From: Thalassobium sp.
GTDB taxonomy: Bacteria; Pseudomonadota; Gammaproteobacteria; Pseudomonadales; Oceanobacteraceae
NCBI GenBank assembly: GCA_002733205.1
Contig: NVUW01000015.1
Span: 1-64,000, forward strand
Reading direction: 5' to 3'
DNA: 64,000 bases
Of this stretch, positions 34,352 through 43,105 are shown one piece after another. The notes under the pieces are model-generated. The model made no database searches. It was not told where the DNA came from and was given only the letters and a program-made list of their open reading frames with translations. Numbering within the stretch: the stretch's first letter is position 1; each line of letters begins with the position of its first letter. The translations under genes and the position numbers were made by a program.

Positions 34352-35596
34352 TTATACCACCACTACGTTTGTAAATGTATTTGTGTAAGCAGTATAGATG
34401 ACTTTGGCAAACTCACGATGGGCATTAGCGTCAATATAGAAATCACTGGCATCAGTAAGATACCCAGCATCCATTTCTGCAAAAGCGATGTTTCTTAATC
34501 GTGAAGGGGTCGCCGCCAAGATTGCTTCTATCGACGTAGCTTCGGCTCCATTTGTCGTAATGAAGTCTTTAGGCAACCCACAAACTACTACAGGAACATT
34601 AGAGAAGTCCGTTTGCAGAGTGTTACCTGTAAAGGCATCATCCCTAAACTTATCCACCAATGCATCTAGAGCTGCTTCAAACGCTCCGCTCGCTGCTGCG
34701 ACTGAATCATTTATTCCTAAGGAGATAACAATCATTGCAATCTTGTTATATTCATTCTCCGCTAGTGCAGTATTTACAGCATCTTGAGTAGCTATGTACA
34801 TAGACCCAGAGGTTACAGTCCATTCCCCTGTACTAAAACCACTTGCAAGCGTTTTTCCTAAGGGTAACAGTACTGTCTGTCTCCCCCATGCCCGTCTATG
34901 GTAATACTCTCTGCCTAGTGCTGGCCCAAAGCTCACGCTATTAGCCGGGGGGAATAACCCGGCGTTATTAACATGGGGTAAAGGTTCCATTGCAGGCAAA
35001 TACTTATTTGTAACTTCTGCATTTGTATCAGTACCCGCGTGTGCTGCATTAGCTATTAAAGATCCTAAGTTTAGTGTAAGGACACTCGCGTCAACAAAGT
35101 CCAGTACCTCACTCCATCCAAGAGTGGATAAGGACGTTCCATTATTCCCTACCCCATTACCATCTCCACATACAACGATGATGTCTCTACCCTCCTCTTG
35201 GGCATCCGACATTTGTTTTGTCGGTACCGAAGAGTAGATATTTACAGCACCTGTAAAGGTGGGCATAGAGTTATCTGTCTCACTTGTCTCCTCTAACTCA
35301 TTAACTGCTAACAATGTACCTGTAGTAGTAAAAGTAGCAACCACATTTGCCCATATGGCTTTATTCGAGGCTAGTTCTATCATGAAATAGCCTCGTGTCC
35401 CGTCAACTAGTGTATTAGAGGCCAGGTCTAGCGTTAAAGTGAATGGTGAAGCTGTTTGCGGGGAAGTCCCTACAACCCTATTAATTACTTGATTCATAAT
35501 ATCCTCTATCTGTGCAGGGAATGGATGTGTAATTGGTACTGCAACTACACGCGCCCTTCGTGGAAAACCACTTAAGCCAAGCCTAGAGGCACCCAT
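34352..35596 (-). CDS. SASA-esterase-like paralogue lacking catalytic residues
   Basis: 414 residues, aligning by eye with the esterase domain of the next gene: PLPHVNN/GPALGRE/RRAWGRQ/GEWTVTSGSMYIAT/IVISLGIND match PLDHATDG/GPCLTFA/.../EWATPSGSMYLYT/VIVLQQGESD. The serine of GQSN is glycine here (GDGN, 144-147), the catalytic histidine is tyrosine (387, FYIDANAHRE), and QGESD is LGINDS. Likely a binding-only adhesin. N-terminal about 100 residues differ (virion attachment). Starts share a base with the upstream gene's stop. Confidence 0.65.
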   Translation of the reverse strand: MGASRLGLSGFPRRARVVAVPITHPFPAQIEDIMNQVINRVVGTSPQTASPFTLTLDLASNTLVDGTRGYFMIELASNKAIWANVVATFTTTGTLLAVNELEETSETDNSMPTFTGAVNIYSSVPTKQMSDAQEEGRDIIVVCGDGNGVGNNGTSLSTLGWSEVLDFVDASVLTLNLGSLIANAAHAGTDTNAEVTNKYLPAMEPLPHVNNAGLFPPANSVSFGPALGREYYHRRAWGRQTVLLPLGKTLASGFSTGEWTVTSGSMYIATQDAVNTALAENEYNKIAMIVISLGINDSVAAASGAFEAALDALVDKFRDDAFTGNTLQTDFSNVPVVVCGLPKDFITTNGAEATSIEAILAATPSRLRNIAFAEMDAGYLTDASDFYIDANAHREFAKVIYTAYTNTFTNVVVV

Positions 35597-38500
35597 TACA
35601 CAATCACAAAGTTATCAGTGTTAAGTGGTGCTTCTGTTATTGCATCAAACGTCAACACTTTCGTTGTACCATTATACCCTGTGATCGTTGTTGACTGTTT
35701 AGCAAGAGTCCCTGATACAAATATCAACAAGCTGTCTTTGTAATGGTCGTTAGTTGTCTCAGTTAGGTTTGTAGACATTTGAGTTATGGATAAAGTGCCT
35801 GTAACCGCTGCACCAATCTCAATGCCCTGTGTGGACTGTGCAAGGTTAGTTGCTGCTTCAGTATTACCACTAATCTGAACAATGTCCGCAGATACTTGAT
35901 CACTGGTAGGGTCAAAGTTATTTAACGCTGCAACTTGTACCTTGGTAGAGAACCCCTGCTTATTAATTGTTACAGCCCCGCCAGAGTTATCAACTATTAC
36001 CATGTCCCCTGCAATGTTTACTGTACCCCCTATGCAATTAGCGTTGATTACTAACTCATGTGACTCACCGTTTAAGTTTACAGTATCAACACCTGACTGA
36101 CCTAAATTTTGTAATTCAAGCCCACCCGCCCAGTGATGTATCTCAATATGAGTATTGCCAATAGCAACTCCAAAATCAACGATGGCTGGTGTAGCGTCCG
36201 CAGAGGTGAAGCAATCCCTAAGAGTGTACTTACCTGCGGCTCCTAATGTTAGCACTCCTGATATAGAGCTATTCAAAACTCCTGCTGGCGGCATTGTTAC
36301 ATTCGTTAGCTTACATGTATCAAATACTACTTGAATGCTACCAATAGCCACACCTGAAAGCAGTGCTTCTACAAAGACAGCTCCACCAACATCCTGACCC
36401 CCTAAAGCGATGCTTGCGCCTCCACCTTGGAAACCATATCCTACATACGCTTGGGCTAGTGTAAAGGATGAGAATCTTAAACTAGTTAGCGTCTTTAGTC
36501 CTAGACTCTCTAGTATTGTAGTAGCTGCTGCAATTGTAGAAACATTATTCTCACTTGTACCATCCACATAGTCAATGGTATTAGTGTTAGAGCCATTTGT
36601 GTCAAGCCATACAGACCCATCTTCATAGCCTGCAATACTTTTACGGTTAAGAGCTGCAACTTGAATCACGTTTACTGCTGCGCCTGAAACATCCGTTACA
36701 TTTTCCCAGATACCTCGTATATGCACATCTCCGCCAGTACCACCTACTGAGATAGTACCTCCTGTGCCTTCAAGACTTACATCATCTCCAGCTTCTACAT
36801 TCAAAAGGACAAGCCCGCCTGACCAATCTCTAATGTTTAGGCTACACGCACCAACACCCGCCCCTAAGTCTATAGTGGGTGAGCTTTCCCCTGCGACTAG
36901 TGAATTACAATCCAACAAGTCAAACTCACCTGCTGACCCTAGTGTCATCATAGCAGTAAACCCTGTTCCTCCATTAATTCTACAAGGGGGTAAAGTCACA
37001 GTACCCAGTTCACAATGTTGAAACTGTGGTTTACCCGTTGCTGTAGCAATGCCCGACACTTTAGGCCCAAAGAACCAAGAGTCCGATATGTCTTGTCCCC
37101 CTAATGCTAATGCCCAATTAAATCCTGTCCATACTTCATTATCGTGGGATTCACTAAAGGTTATACTAGACCCATTAGAAACTTGGAATCTATGTAGACC
37201 CATGTTAGTGGCTATGATAATAGCGTCTGCTAGTGTTAGTACTGGGTTATCTGCTGTACCATTTACAAAACTTTCAGTTCCGGCTACACCATTAACAGTA
37301 TCTATCCAGACAGCCCCACCAGAGTATCCTACTGATTGGCTAACCACTGAGTAATCACACAATATTCTATCAGTAGCTAACAAACTGCCATTCGCGCTTT
37401 GGATTCTAAAACGTACCTCTCCTAAATCTCCACCTGTACCTACATGTCCTGTAGTAAGTGAGAATATGTGGTTCTGTACACTTATAGTGTTGGAGCCTAT
37501 CAATGCCCCTACTTGTTCCCATGTTGTTGAGGTAAAGTTCCAAGCGAAGAAGTTCCAATCACTTGCGTTACCCTGCAAGTACCCTATCCATTCAACTGCA
37601 ACAGGAACTCCGTTACCGCCAACGCTGAATATGTAATATACATCTGTGGCACCGGCGTCTTCAATGATGTGGTATATGCCATCTTGTTGGGTGGTGGAAT
37701 CCTCCGTATTAACTTCTGAAGTACCTGTGGTGATAACAAAACCGTTAGGTGAAGGTATGGCTGTAGTAGATACCGCTGCACTACCTGCTGAGAAGTTATT
37801 AGCCTGCGCTTGTGTAGCAGGGAAAGTATCTCCCGTTAGTCCTGTAGTATCAAACTGCAATTCAATGTTGGCTCTTGCCACTTCCCCAATGTTGAAAGAC
37901 TTAGAATCATCTAGTATTGTCACAGCCCCGCCAGAGTTGTCTATGACATTTACATGACCAGATACAACTAGTGTGCCACCTGTGCAACTCGCTGCGAGTA
38001 TTAGACTTTCACAAAAACCTGAGATATTTAAAACATCCGTACCATTGGCTCCTAAATTCTCTACAACTAAGTTTCCTCCAAGCCACCCCCTTAGATAGGT
38101 GTCAGTTGAGCCTGTTGTTAGTCCAAACTGTAATGTTAGTGCTGTACTACTAAAAGAGGAACCACAACTAGCAAAAGTGTATGTTCCCGCTACGAAGGTG
38201 AAGGTGCCATTAATAGTTAAGAGTGTTGCAAGCAACCCCGGTAGTGTAACGTTATCCATACGTCCTTGCAGAAATACAAGGGTAGCTGTGGATGTTCCTA
38301 CACCTGTTAGTATTGCATTAATGAATGAACAGCTCTCTATAGACTGTCCATTAAGATCTACAATATAGCCTATGCCATCAAACTCAAAACTGTCATATGC
38401 TTGGGCAAGTTGTATTGTAGTATTTCTTGAAACCCTGAACCTCTTAACCCCAACAGAAGTAGAAAGCGTTGTAGCTGCTGCAATGGTAGAAACTGGGTTA

Positions 38501-39441
38501 TCTGCAACACCATCCACGAATACCTCAGTATTCGTATTAGCTACACCGGAGTCTAACCAGATTGCCCCACCTGCATAACCTATTGATTGAGCGACTACCG
38601 CATAGCCCATTAAAATTCTATCTATTCGTAATGTGGCTGAAGAAAGCGTAGCACTTTCAAATCTGATCCTTACCTTCCCTTTATCCGCGCCTGCACCCGT
38701 ATTTCTTGCCGTAAGAATGTATGGGAACTCATCATTTGTAGAACCATTCTTACCACTAAACTCTCCTACTACATCCCAACTCGCACCTATCCAGTCATAC
38801 GCATACACAGTAAGGTCATCATTACCTCCTGTTAAATATCCATTTACAATGGCATCAGTAGCAACACCAGCCCCTGTCACATTAAACTCATAGTATAAGT
38901 CTAATGTTCCTGCACTATCTGTATGCTCATGCCTAACGCCGTCAATCGTTTCAGTGTCTGTGAAGAGGTTGCTTGATTGGGCACCTGTTGTTAGGAGGTA
39001 ACCACTGGCAACTGTCGCTATGGACGCACTACCGACCGATAAAGAACCTAGCTGATCCTGTGAGGCGGGAAATGACTCCCCTATTAGCCCTGTTCCGTCA
39101 TACTGTAGTTCTAAATTATCTGCTGCTGTCGAGTCCCCTGATATGGCTACAACATCTACTAGTATATTAGTAGGCTCTGTTGGGATGGTAAAAGAAGCTG
39201 TGACACTTGACGCATGGGTAAATAGTAGGCCTACCAAATCCCCATTCATCTCTGCGGCTGTTAGGTCAACTGTCCACTGTCCATTCCCCTCATGCACCGG
39301 CGTAACATCAGCAATGGCTGTCTGTGCGCCCCCATCTAGAGTGTAGTAGCCTACCGGGGTTCCTGTTGTTACATCTACCCCCAAAGGGGTTATCATGTTA
39401 AAGGGAAAACCTGTGACTGCGGTGTTTTTCTTAAAAGTCAT
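35596..39441 (-). CDS. Giant repeat tail-fibre/adhesin
   Basis: 1281 residues. An N-terminal domain (about 1-90, TAVTGFPFNMITPLGV, tail-fibre-like) is followed by three related modules of about 350 residues. Each carries a GGAIWLDSG/GGAVWIDTV/DGSVWLDTN element, then VFVDGVADNPVSTIAAA-type text and a beta-rich stretch of short strands (typical beta-helix). The module DNS/GVGTSTAT / GIATATG / VAIGSIQV segments repeat as well. Probably a trimeric receptor-binding fibre. The C-terminal about 100 residues end in KVLTFDAITEAPLNTDNFVIV. Confidence 0.65.
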   Translation of the reverse strand: MTFKKNTAVTGFPFNMITPLGVDVTTGTPVGYYTLDGGAQTAIADVTPVHEGNGQWTVDLTAAEMNGDLVGLLFTHASSVTASFTIPTEPTNILVDVVAISGDSTAADNLELQYDGTGLIGESFPASQDQLGSLSVGSASIATVASGYLLTTGAQSSNLFTDTETIDGVRHEHTDSAGTLDLYYEFNVTGAGVATDAIVNGYLTGGNDDLTVYAYDWIGASWDVVGEFSGKNGSTNDEFPYILTARNTGAGADKGKVRIRFESATLSSATLRIDRILMGYAVVAQSIGYAGGAIWLDSGVANTNTEVFVDGVADNPVSTIAAATTLSTSVGVKRFRVSRNTTIQLAQAYDSFEFDGIGYIVDLNGQSIESCSFINAILTGVGTSTATLVFLQGRMDNVTLPGLLATLLTINGTFTFVAGTYTFASCGSSFSSTALTLQFGLTTGSTDTYLRGWLGGNLVVENLGANGTDVLNISGFCESLILAASCTGGTLVVSGHVNVIDNSGGAVTILDDSKSFNIGEVARANIELQFDTTGLTGDTFPATQAQANNFSAGSAAVSTTAIPSPNGFVITTGTSEVNTEDSTTQQDGIYHIIEDAGATDVYYIFSVGGNGVPVAVEWIGYLQGNASDWNFFAWNFTSTTWEQVGALIGSNTISVQNHIFSLTTGHVGTGGDLGEVRFRIQSANGSLLATDRILCDYSVVSQSVGYSGGAVWIDTVNGVAGTESFVNGTADNPVLTLADAIIIATNMGLHRFQVSNGSSITFSESHDNEVWTGFNWALALGGQDISDSWFFGPKVSGIATATGKPQFQHCELGTVTLPPCRINGGTGFTAMMTLGSAGEFDLLDCNSLVAGESSPTIDLGAGVGACSLNIRDWSGGLVLLNVEAGDDVSLEGTGGTISVGGTGGDVHIRGIWENVTDVSGAAVNVIQVAALNRKSIAGYEDGSVWLDTNGSNTNTIDYVDGTSENNVSTIAAATTILESLGLKTLTSLRFSSFTLAQAYVGYGFQGGGASIALGGQDVGGAVFVEALLSGVAIGSIQVVFDTCKLTNVTMPPAGVLNSSISGVLTLGAAGKYTLRDCFTSADATPAIVDFGVAIGNTHIEIHHWAGGLELQNLGQSGVDTVNLNGESHELVINANCIGGTVNIAGDMVIVDNSGGAVTINKQGFSTKVQVAALNNFDPTSDQVSADIVQISGNTEAATNLAQSTQGIEIGAAVTGTLSITQMSTNLTETTNDHYKDSLLIFVSGTLAKQSTTITGYNGTTKVLTFDAITEAPLNTDNFVIV

Positions 39442-41334
39442 TTAGTGTATTCCTATTAGTCTATTAGTGTTTTTTGCCCAAGCTGCGCTATAGATCTGTA
39501 CTGGCGGCGGCGTTTGCCAATCAATATCATCATTCAGTGTTAAAGCGGTGTTGGCATCTGCTATTTCACCTGTTGTAAAGTTCCTTTCAGTCTCTATAAA
39601 GAGGTAACGAATGTTAGCCTTCACTCCTCTGTTTGCTGAACCCCTGTTACCTACAACAAAACTGCCTGAGGTCGATGTCATCTCAGCAAGAGCAGAATTT
39701 AGAGAAATACCATTGGCCTGCTGAGTTTCTTTTACATTTCCATAATAGACTTCAACCCTGTCCGCTTGAACAGCTTGGCTGGTGTCAACGTTAATCGTTA
39801 TTAGCTGCTTGGCTGGTGAAGGTAATAACACCTCATACTCTTGTCCTGACGCAGCGTTATTCCATCTTAACTGCATTCCAGAAGTAGTGAAAACTACACC
39901 TAATATACCATTGCCGCTATCTTCACCAAAATGGAATATACGAGAACCAAAGTTATGATAATCAATTACTTCCGCATACAGCATTATGCAGAGCTTTGTA
40001 ACACCATTAAGCTTTGTCGCTATAGTGCCGTTGTCTTTAGCATTAGCACGCTGAGCATATGCAGCACCCGAGGTAGCTGGGTCTGCTGTAAAATTAATGC
40101 CTGTACCTGTAGCGTCACTTATAAATTCTGCTTTATCTGTTTGGTAATTAATTAGTAGGTCGTTAGCTGAGTCGTTACTATCTTCTAAGTGTGTAGTACT
40201 TGTACCTGTACCTATACAAAAGTGTTCTACTACTATATTATTAACAGATGATACAACGTTTGCTGTCATTGCTATAGTGGCTGTTTCTGCCTGTATCGCA
40301 AGAGTCGCTGTTTTAGTAGTAGAGGATGTTGTTTCAGTCCAAGCACCAGATGACGCCCAGTCTCCATTTCCTGTTTGGTTTGCATACTCCGCAGTTATCC
40401 ATGCTGCACCCAGTAGAGACTTTCTGATTCGAGCTTCACAGACATTACCATTTACGAAACGCTCACTTGACGCATCGAAATAAGTACCAATTCTGAAATC
40501 GCCATCAGTCGTAAGTGTTTGACCATTATCAGTGCCTTTACTAACGCCGTCTTGGAAAAACTCAATTGTGCCAGTACCGACATCCGCTTGCATTTTGCTA
40601 GTGGTGTTCGCCGCTGCTTGGGTACCCCCTACAGTTTCATCTCCCGCTCCATTAACCCTGACCTGACCATTCAATTTCATTTGGCAATAGTCAGTACTTG
40701 GGTCGTATCTATTACCAAACAGCCCTTTAGCATTGTTTAGTAGTGTAGCATTATAAAATATTGAGAAGTTGAAATCCCCGCCAGTGACTAAAGCCGCTGT
40801 ACTGGCAAGAGATATTGCATGGGTATTACCAAGACCAGACCACACGTCACCAAAAGGGTGGTTAGTTGATACTGCCGAAGGCGGGGAGGTACCAATAGTC
40901 AGTTGTCCATGGTGACCGTTACCCGTTGAATCGACATACTCACCCGCAGTGCCGTCTCCTGTCTCCCTAAGGTGGAGAACAGCCTCGTAGTCTACCCATA
41001 CTGCATTTCGACCGAACGCCGCAGCTACAGCAGGTTGTGTGGTCTCAGACTCGTGCGTTTCAAAGTAGATCGTTGTTCCTGTTGCTGCTGTAGGGATTCT
41101 TACCCACACAACCGCATTAGCGGAGCCACTGGACACTAAGGTCACAATGTCTAATGGAAGTTGAGTCCCTTTCCCACTATCGGTATATGCTCGAAGATCT
41201 CCGCCACCGTTAAGGATGGCATTGGCTGTCCCGTCTAAGGACACTGCTGGAAAATCCGCAGTCTTGATAACAAGGGGCATTCCCGTATGCGAACCTGTTA
41301 TAGTCGGTAAAGTGTATAAAAAATTGTAAGACAC
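39442..41334 (-). CDS. Adhesin with DUF2341-like and LamG-like domains
   Basis: 630 residues. The N-terminus (VIKTADFPAVSLDGTANAI ... TGTTIYFETHESET) resembles DUF2341, a binding domain often joined to lectin-like folds. Residues about 115-320 look like a LamG/concanavalin sandwich (LHLRETGDGTAGEYVDSTGNGHHG, FRIGTYFDASSERFVNGNVCEARI). A second lectin-like domain fills about 360-620. A carbohydrate-binding virion protein is likely. Confidence 0.62.
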   Translation of the reverse strand: MSYNFLYTLPTITGSHTGMPLVIKTADFPAVSLDGTANAILNGGGDLRAYTDSGKGTQLPLDIVTLVSSGSANAVVWVRIPTAATGTTIYFETHESETTQPAVAAAFGRNAVWVDYEAVLHLRETGDGTAGEYVDSTGNGHHGQLTIGTSPPSAVSTNHPFGDVWSGLGNTHAISLASTAALVTGGDFNFSIFYNATLLNNAKGLFGNRYDPSTDYCQMKLNGQVRVNGAGDETVGGTQAAANTTSKMQADVGTGTIEFFQDGVSKGTDNGQTLTTDGDFRIGTYFDASSERFVNGNVCEARIRKSLLGAAWITAEYANQTGNGDWASSGAWTETTSSTTKTATLAIQAETATIAMTANVVSSVNNIVVEHFCIGTGTSTTHLEDSNDSANDLLINYQTDKAEFISDATGTGINFTADPATSGAAYAQRANAKDNGTIATKLNGVTKLCIMLYAEVIDYHNFGSRIFHFGEDSGNGILGVVFTTSGMQLRWNNAASGQEYEVLLPSPAKQLITINVDTSQAVQADRVEVYYGNVKETQQANGISLNSALAEMTSTSGSFVVGNRGSANRGVKANIRYLFIETERNFTTGEIADANTALTLNDDIDWQTPPPVQIYSAAWAKNTNRLIGIH

Positions 41335-41362
41335 TTATTTTTCCCCTTGTATTAGGAATGTA

Positions 41363-41710
41363 CTATAGTGAAGCTGCATAGGTGAACGAGTCCACCCCTA
41401 CCTCATCCCCTGCCGTGATTATGGCAGAAGAAATAACAATATCCGCTACTGGAAAAGCGACTACTTCCGCACTACCACTCGTTTGAACTGAAACCTTTGC
41501 AATTGTCCCACCTGTTGCATTTGTGTCAGATGTAATTGCTGCTGCTGTTATTACCCCGGCAATCGCAGAAGGAAAGGCAGCGGCATTAAGAGGACATGTC
41601 GCAACTTCTGCATCACCCGACGTTTGAAACTCAATCTTTCCGCTATCCAACTGGTCACCAATAGCGTCGGCTAAAAGGTTCCTTGTTGCTGTTGGGTGTG
41701 TTGCTGACAT
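41363..41710 (-). CDS. Small virion-region protein, paralogue of the gene at 41997
   Basis: 115 residues. The order TRNLLADAIGDQLDSGKIEFQ-TSGDAEVATCPL-AAAF-SAIAGVITA-AITSDTNATGG matches the gene at 41997 closely and indicates a duplication. Beta-rich, cysteine-poor. Could be a decoration or fibre-associated protein; not identified. Confidence 0.6.
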   Translation of the reverse strand: MSATHPTATRNLLADAIGDQLDSGKIEFQTSGDAEVATCPLNAAAFPSAIAGVITAAAITSDTNATGGTIAKVSVQTSGSAEVVAFPVADIVISSAIITAGDEVGVDSFTYAASL

Positions 41711-41714
41711 CGCT

Positions 41715-41942
41715 TTAGCCCTCTGCTCTCTTCTTGATGTAGGCTAAGTCAATTTTACACTGACTGTCACCATTCTTTACACCAAGTTCTAAATACTCGA
41801 TTAGTTTTGGATTCTTAACATAAACATCACGGTAGTCTTGGTCGGTACCAGCGTGAACCTTTATATCAGGAACTGTATTCTTTTCTACTCTTGGAAAGCG
41901 AATCATTACTGCGGTTGCTTTCACTAAATTAATTTCGCTCAT
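41715..41942 (-). CDS. Small unknown virion-region protein
   Basis: 75 residues, basic and compact (AVMIRFPRVEKNTVPDIKV ... CKIDLAYIKKRAEG). Lies between the two paralogous genes; sequence composition suggests a small alpha/beta protein. No family recognised. Confidence 0.55.
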   Translation of the reverse strand: MSEINLVKATAVMIRFPRVEKNTVPDIKVHAGTDQDYRDVYVKNPKLIEYLELGVKNGDSQCKIDLAYIKKRAEG

Positions 41943-41996
41943 GTTAATACCTTAATGGGGTGGCTGCATTAGTACATTACTAATGCAGCCTATCAC

Positions 41997-42356
41997 TTAG
42001 TCCATGCACTCATAGGTAAGTGAGGTAACCGCAACTTGGTCAGTTGGTGCGATAGTCAAAGACGAAATGATTATCTCTGTTGCTGACGTTCCTACAGTAA
42101 TGCCCAGTACGATCTCAGTTCCGCCAGAATTACGGAATACTGCATGATCTACTACGCCACCTACTGCGGAGGCATCCGAAGTAATAGCATTAGCTGTTGC
42201 TACGCCCGCTACACTTGCACCAAATGCTGTTGCAGCAAAATCGCACGTTGCTACTTCGGCATCACCGGATGTTTGAAACTGTAGATCACCATTATCAAGC
42301 TGGTCAACTACTGCGTCAGTTACTAAATTTCGTGTCGCTAAGATGTGGGTTGGCAT
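41997..42356 (-). CDS. Small virion-region protein, paralogue of the gene at 41363
   Basis: 119 residues beginning MPTHILATRNLVTDAVVDQL; shares QTSGDAEVATC and TANAITSDASAVGG with its paralogue. The C-terminal half carries SATEIIISSLTIAPTDQVAVTS. Overlaps the upstream gene by 19 bases. Confidence 0.6.
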   Translation of the reverse strand: MPTHILATRNLVTDAVVDQLDNGDLQFQTSGDAEVATCDFAATAFGASVAGVATANAITSDASAVGGVVDHAVFRNSGGTEIVLGITVGTSATEIIISSLTIAPTDQVAVTSLTYECMD

Positions 42357-42538
42357 GGTCGTGTTTCCTCTTGTTTCTGATAGATGTACTCTCTATCACT
42401 TTCGGATAACATGAAATTGCCTTTGTCGTCCTTAGCGGTAAAGAATACTGAAGGTATAGCATTCCAGTTATCAAATTTTACGTTTCCGCCACTTGCTACG
42501 GATGATCTAACAACTGAAACTTTTGCTCTGTATGTCAT
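42338..42538 (-). CDS. Small unknown protein
   Basis: 66 residues. A start (TYRAKVSVVRSSVASGGNV) and acidic/aromatic remainder (FFTAKDDKGNFMLSESDRE) indicate a small folded protein, encoded just after the connector gene. It overlaps the next gene by 19 bases. No family recognised. Confidence 0.5.
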   Translation of the reverse strand: MTYRAKVSVVRSSVASGGNVKFDNWNAIPSVFFTAKDDKGNFMLSESDREYIYQKQEETRPCQPTS

Positions 42539-42556
42539 AATAATTTTCCTTTAATT

Positions 42557-43105
42557 TTAAACGGTATCGTAATTGGTGCTTGCGAAGAAACTTTCTTGAT
42601 CAACACCAGAGGCGAACCCCGGCGTTACTTCAAAGGAGGAACTTGCCAACACATTAAAGTACTGCAATATTTCTTGAGGAAACACTGCGCCTTTATCCGT
42701 ACCAGGAGTAGTCTCGTAATATTTTACTTTGACTGTTCCCGCTTGGACTTCTTTTATCTGCCCTTTGGCAGAACTTTCAAAACCTGTATTTATTCCTAAG
42801 TATAGTGCTAGTTCGAATTGACCGAATTTTGCAATCTCCGGTATCTCTGCACTATCTAATGCATCGCCCTCCCCATCGACAAGGCCGGTACGGGGAAAAG
42901 GCGCTAGTTGTGCTGAATCAGTCTTCTCCCCATCCCATGACATGTTTTTCATGGCCATGAATGCAGTAACCATCGCTCTTTTCTTCTTTGTAGTACTAAA
43001 AGAGCACCATTGGTCGAAAAACAGCGAAGTTTGGAAATAATCCTCACTTTCTTGGAATGTACCAAGAGTATTGGTACCTACTACTAAATCAATTGACTTG
43101 GCCAT
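42557..43105 (-). CDS. Head-tail connector, DnaT-like ssDNA-binding family
   Basis: 182 residues. The pattern QESEDYFQTSLFFDQWCSF, AMVTAFMAMKNMSWDGEKT and PFPRTGLVDGEG-...-IPEIAKFGQFELALYL matches the so-called DnaT-like protein found next to portal genes, which usually forms the head-tail connector rather than a replication protein. Start shares a base with the portal stop. Confidence 0.72.
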   Translation of the reverse strand: MAKSIDLVVGTNTLGTFQESEDYFQTSLFFDQWCSFSTTKKKRAMVTAFMAMKNMSWDGEKTDSAQLAPFPRTGLVDGEGDALDSAEIPEIAKFGQFELALYLGINTGFESSAKGQIKEVQAGTVKVKYYETTPGTDKGAVFPQEILQYFNVLASSSFEVTPGFASGVDQESFFASTNYDTV

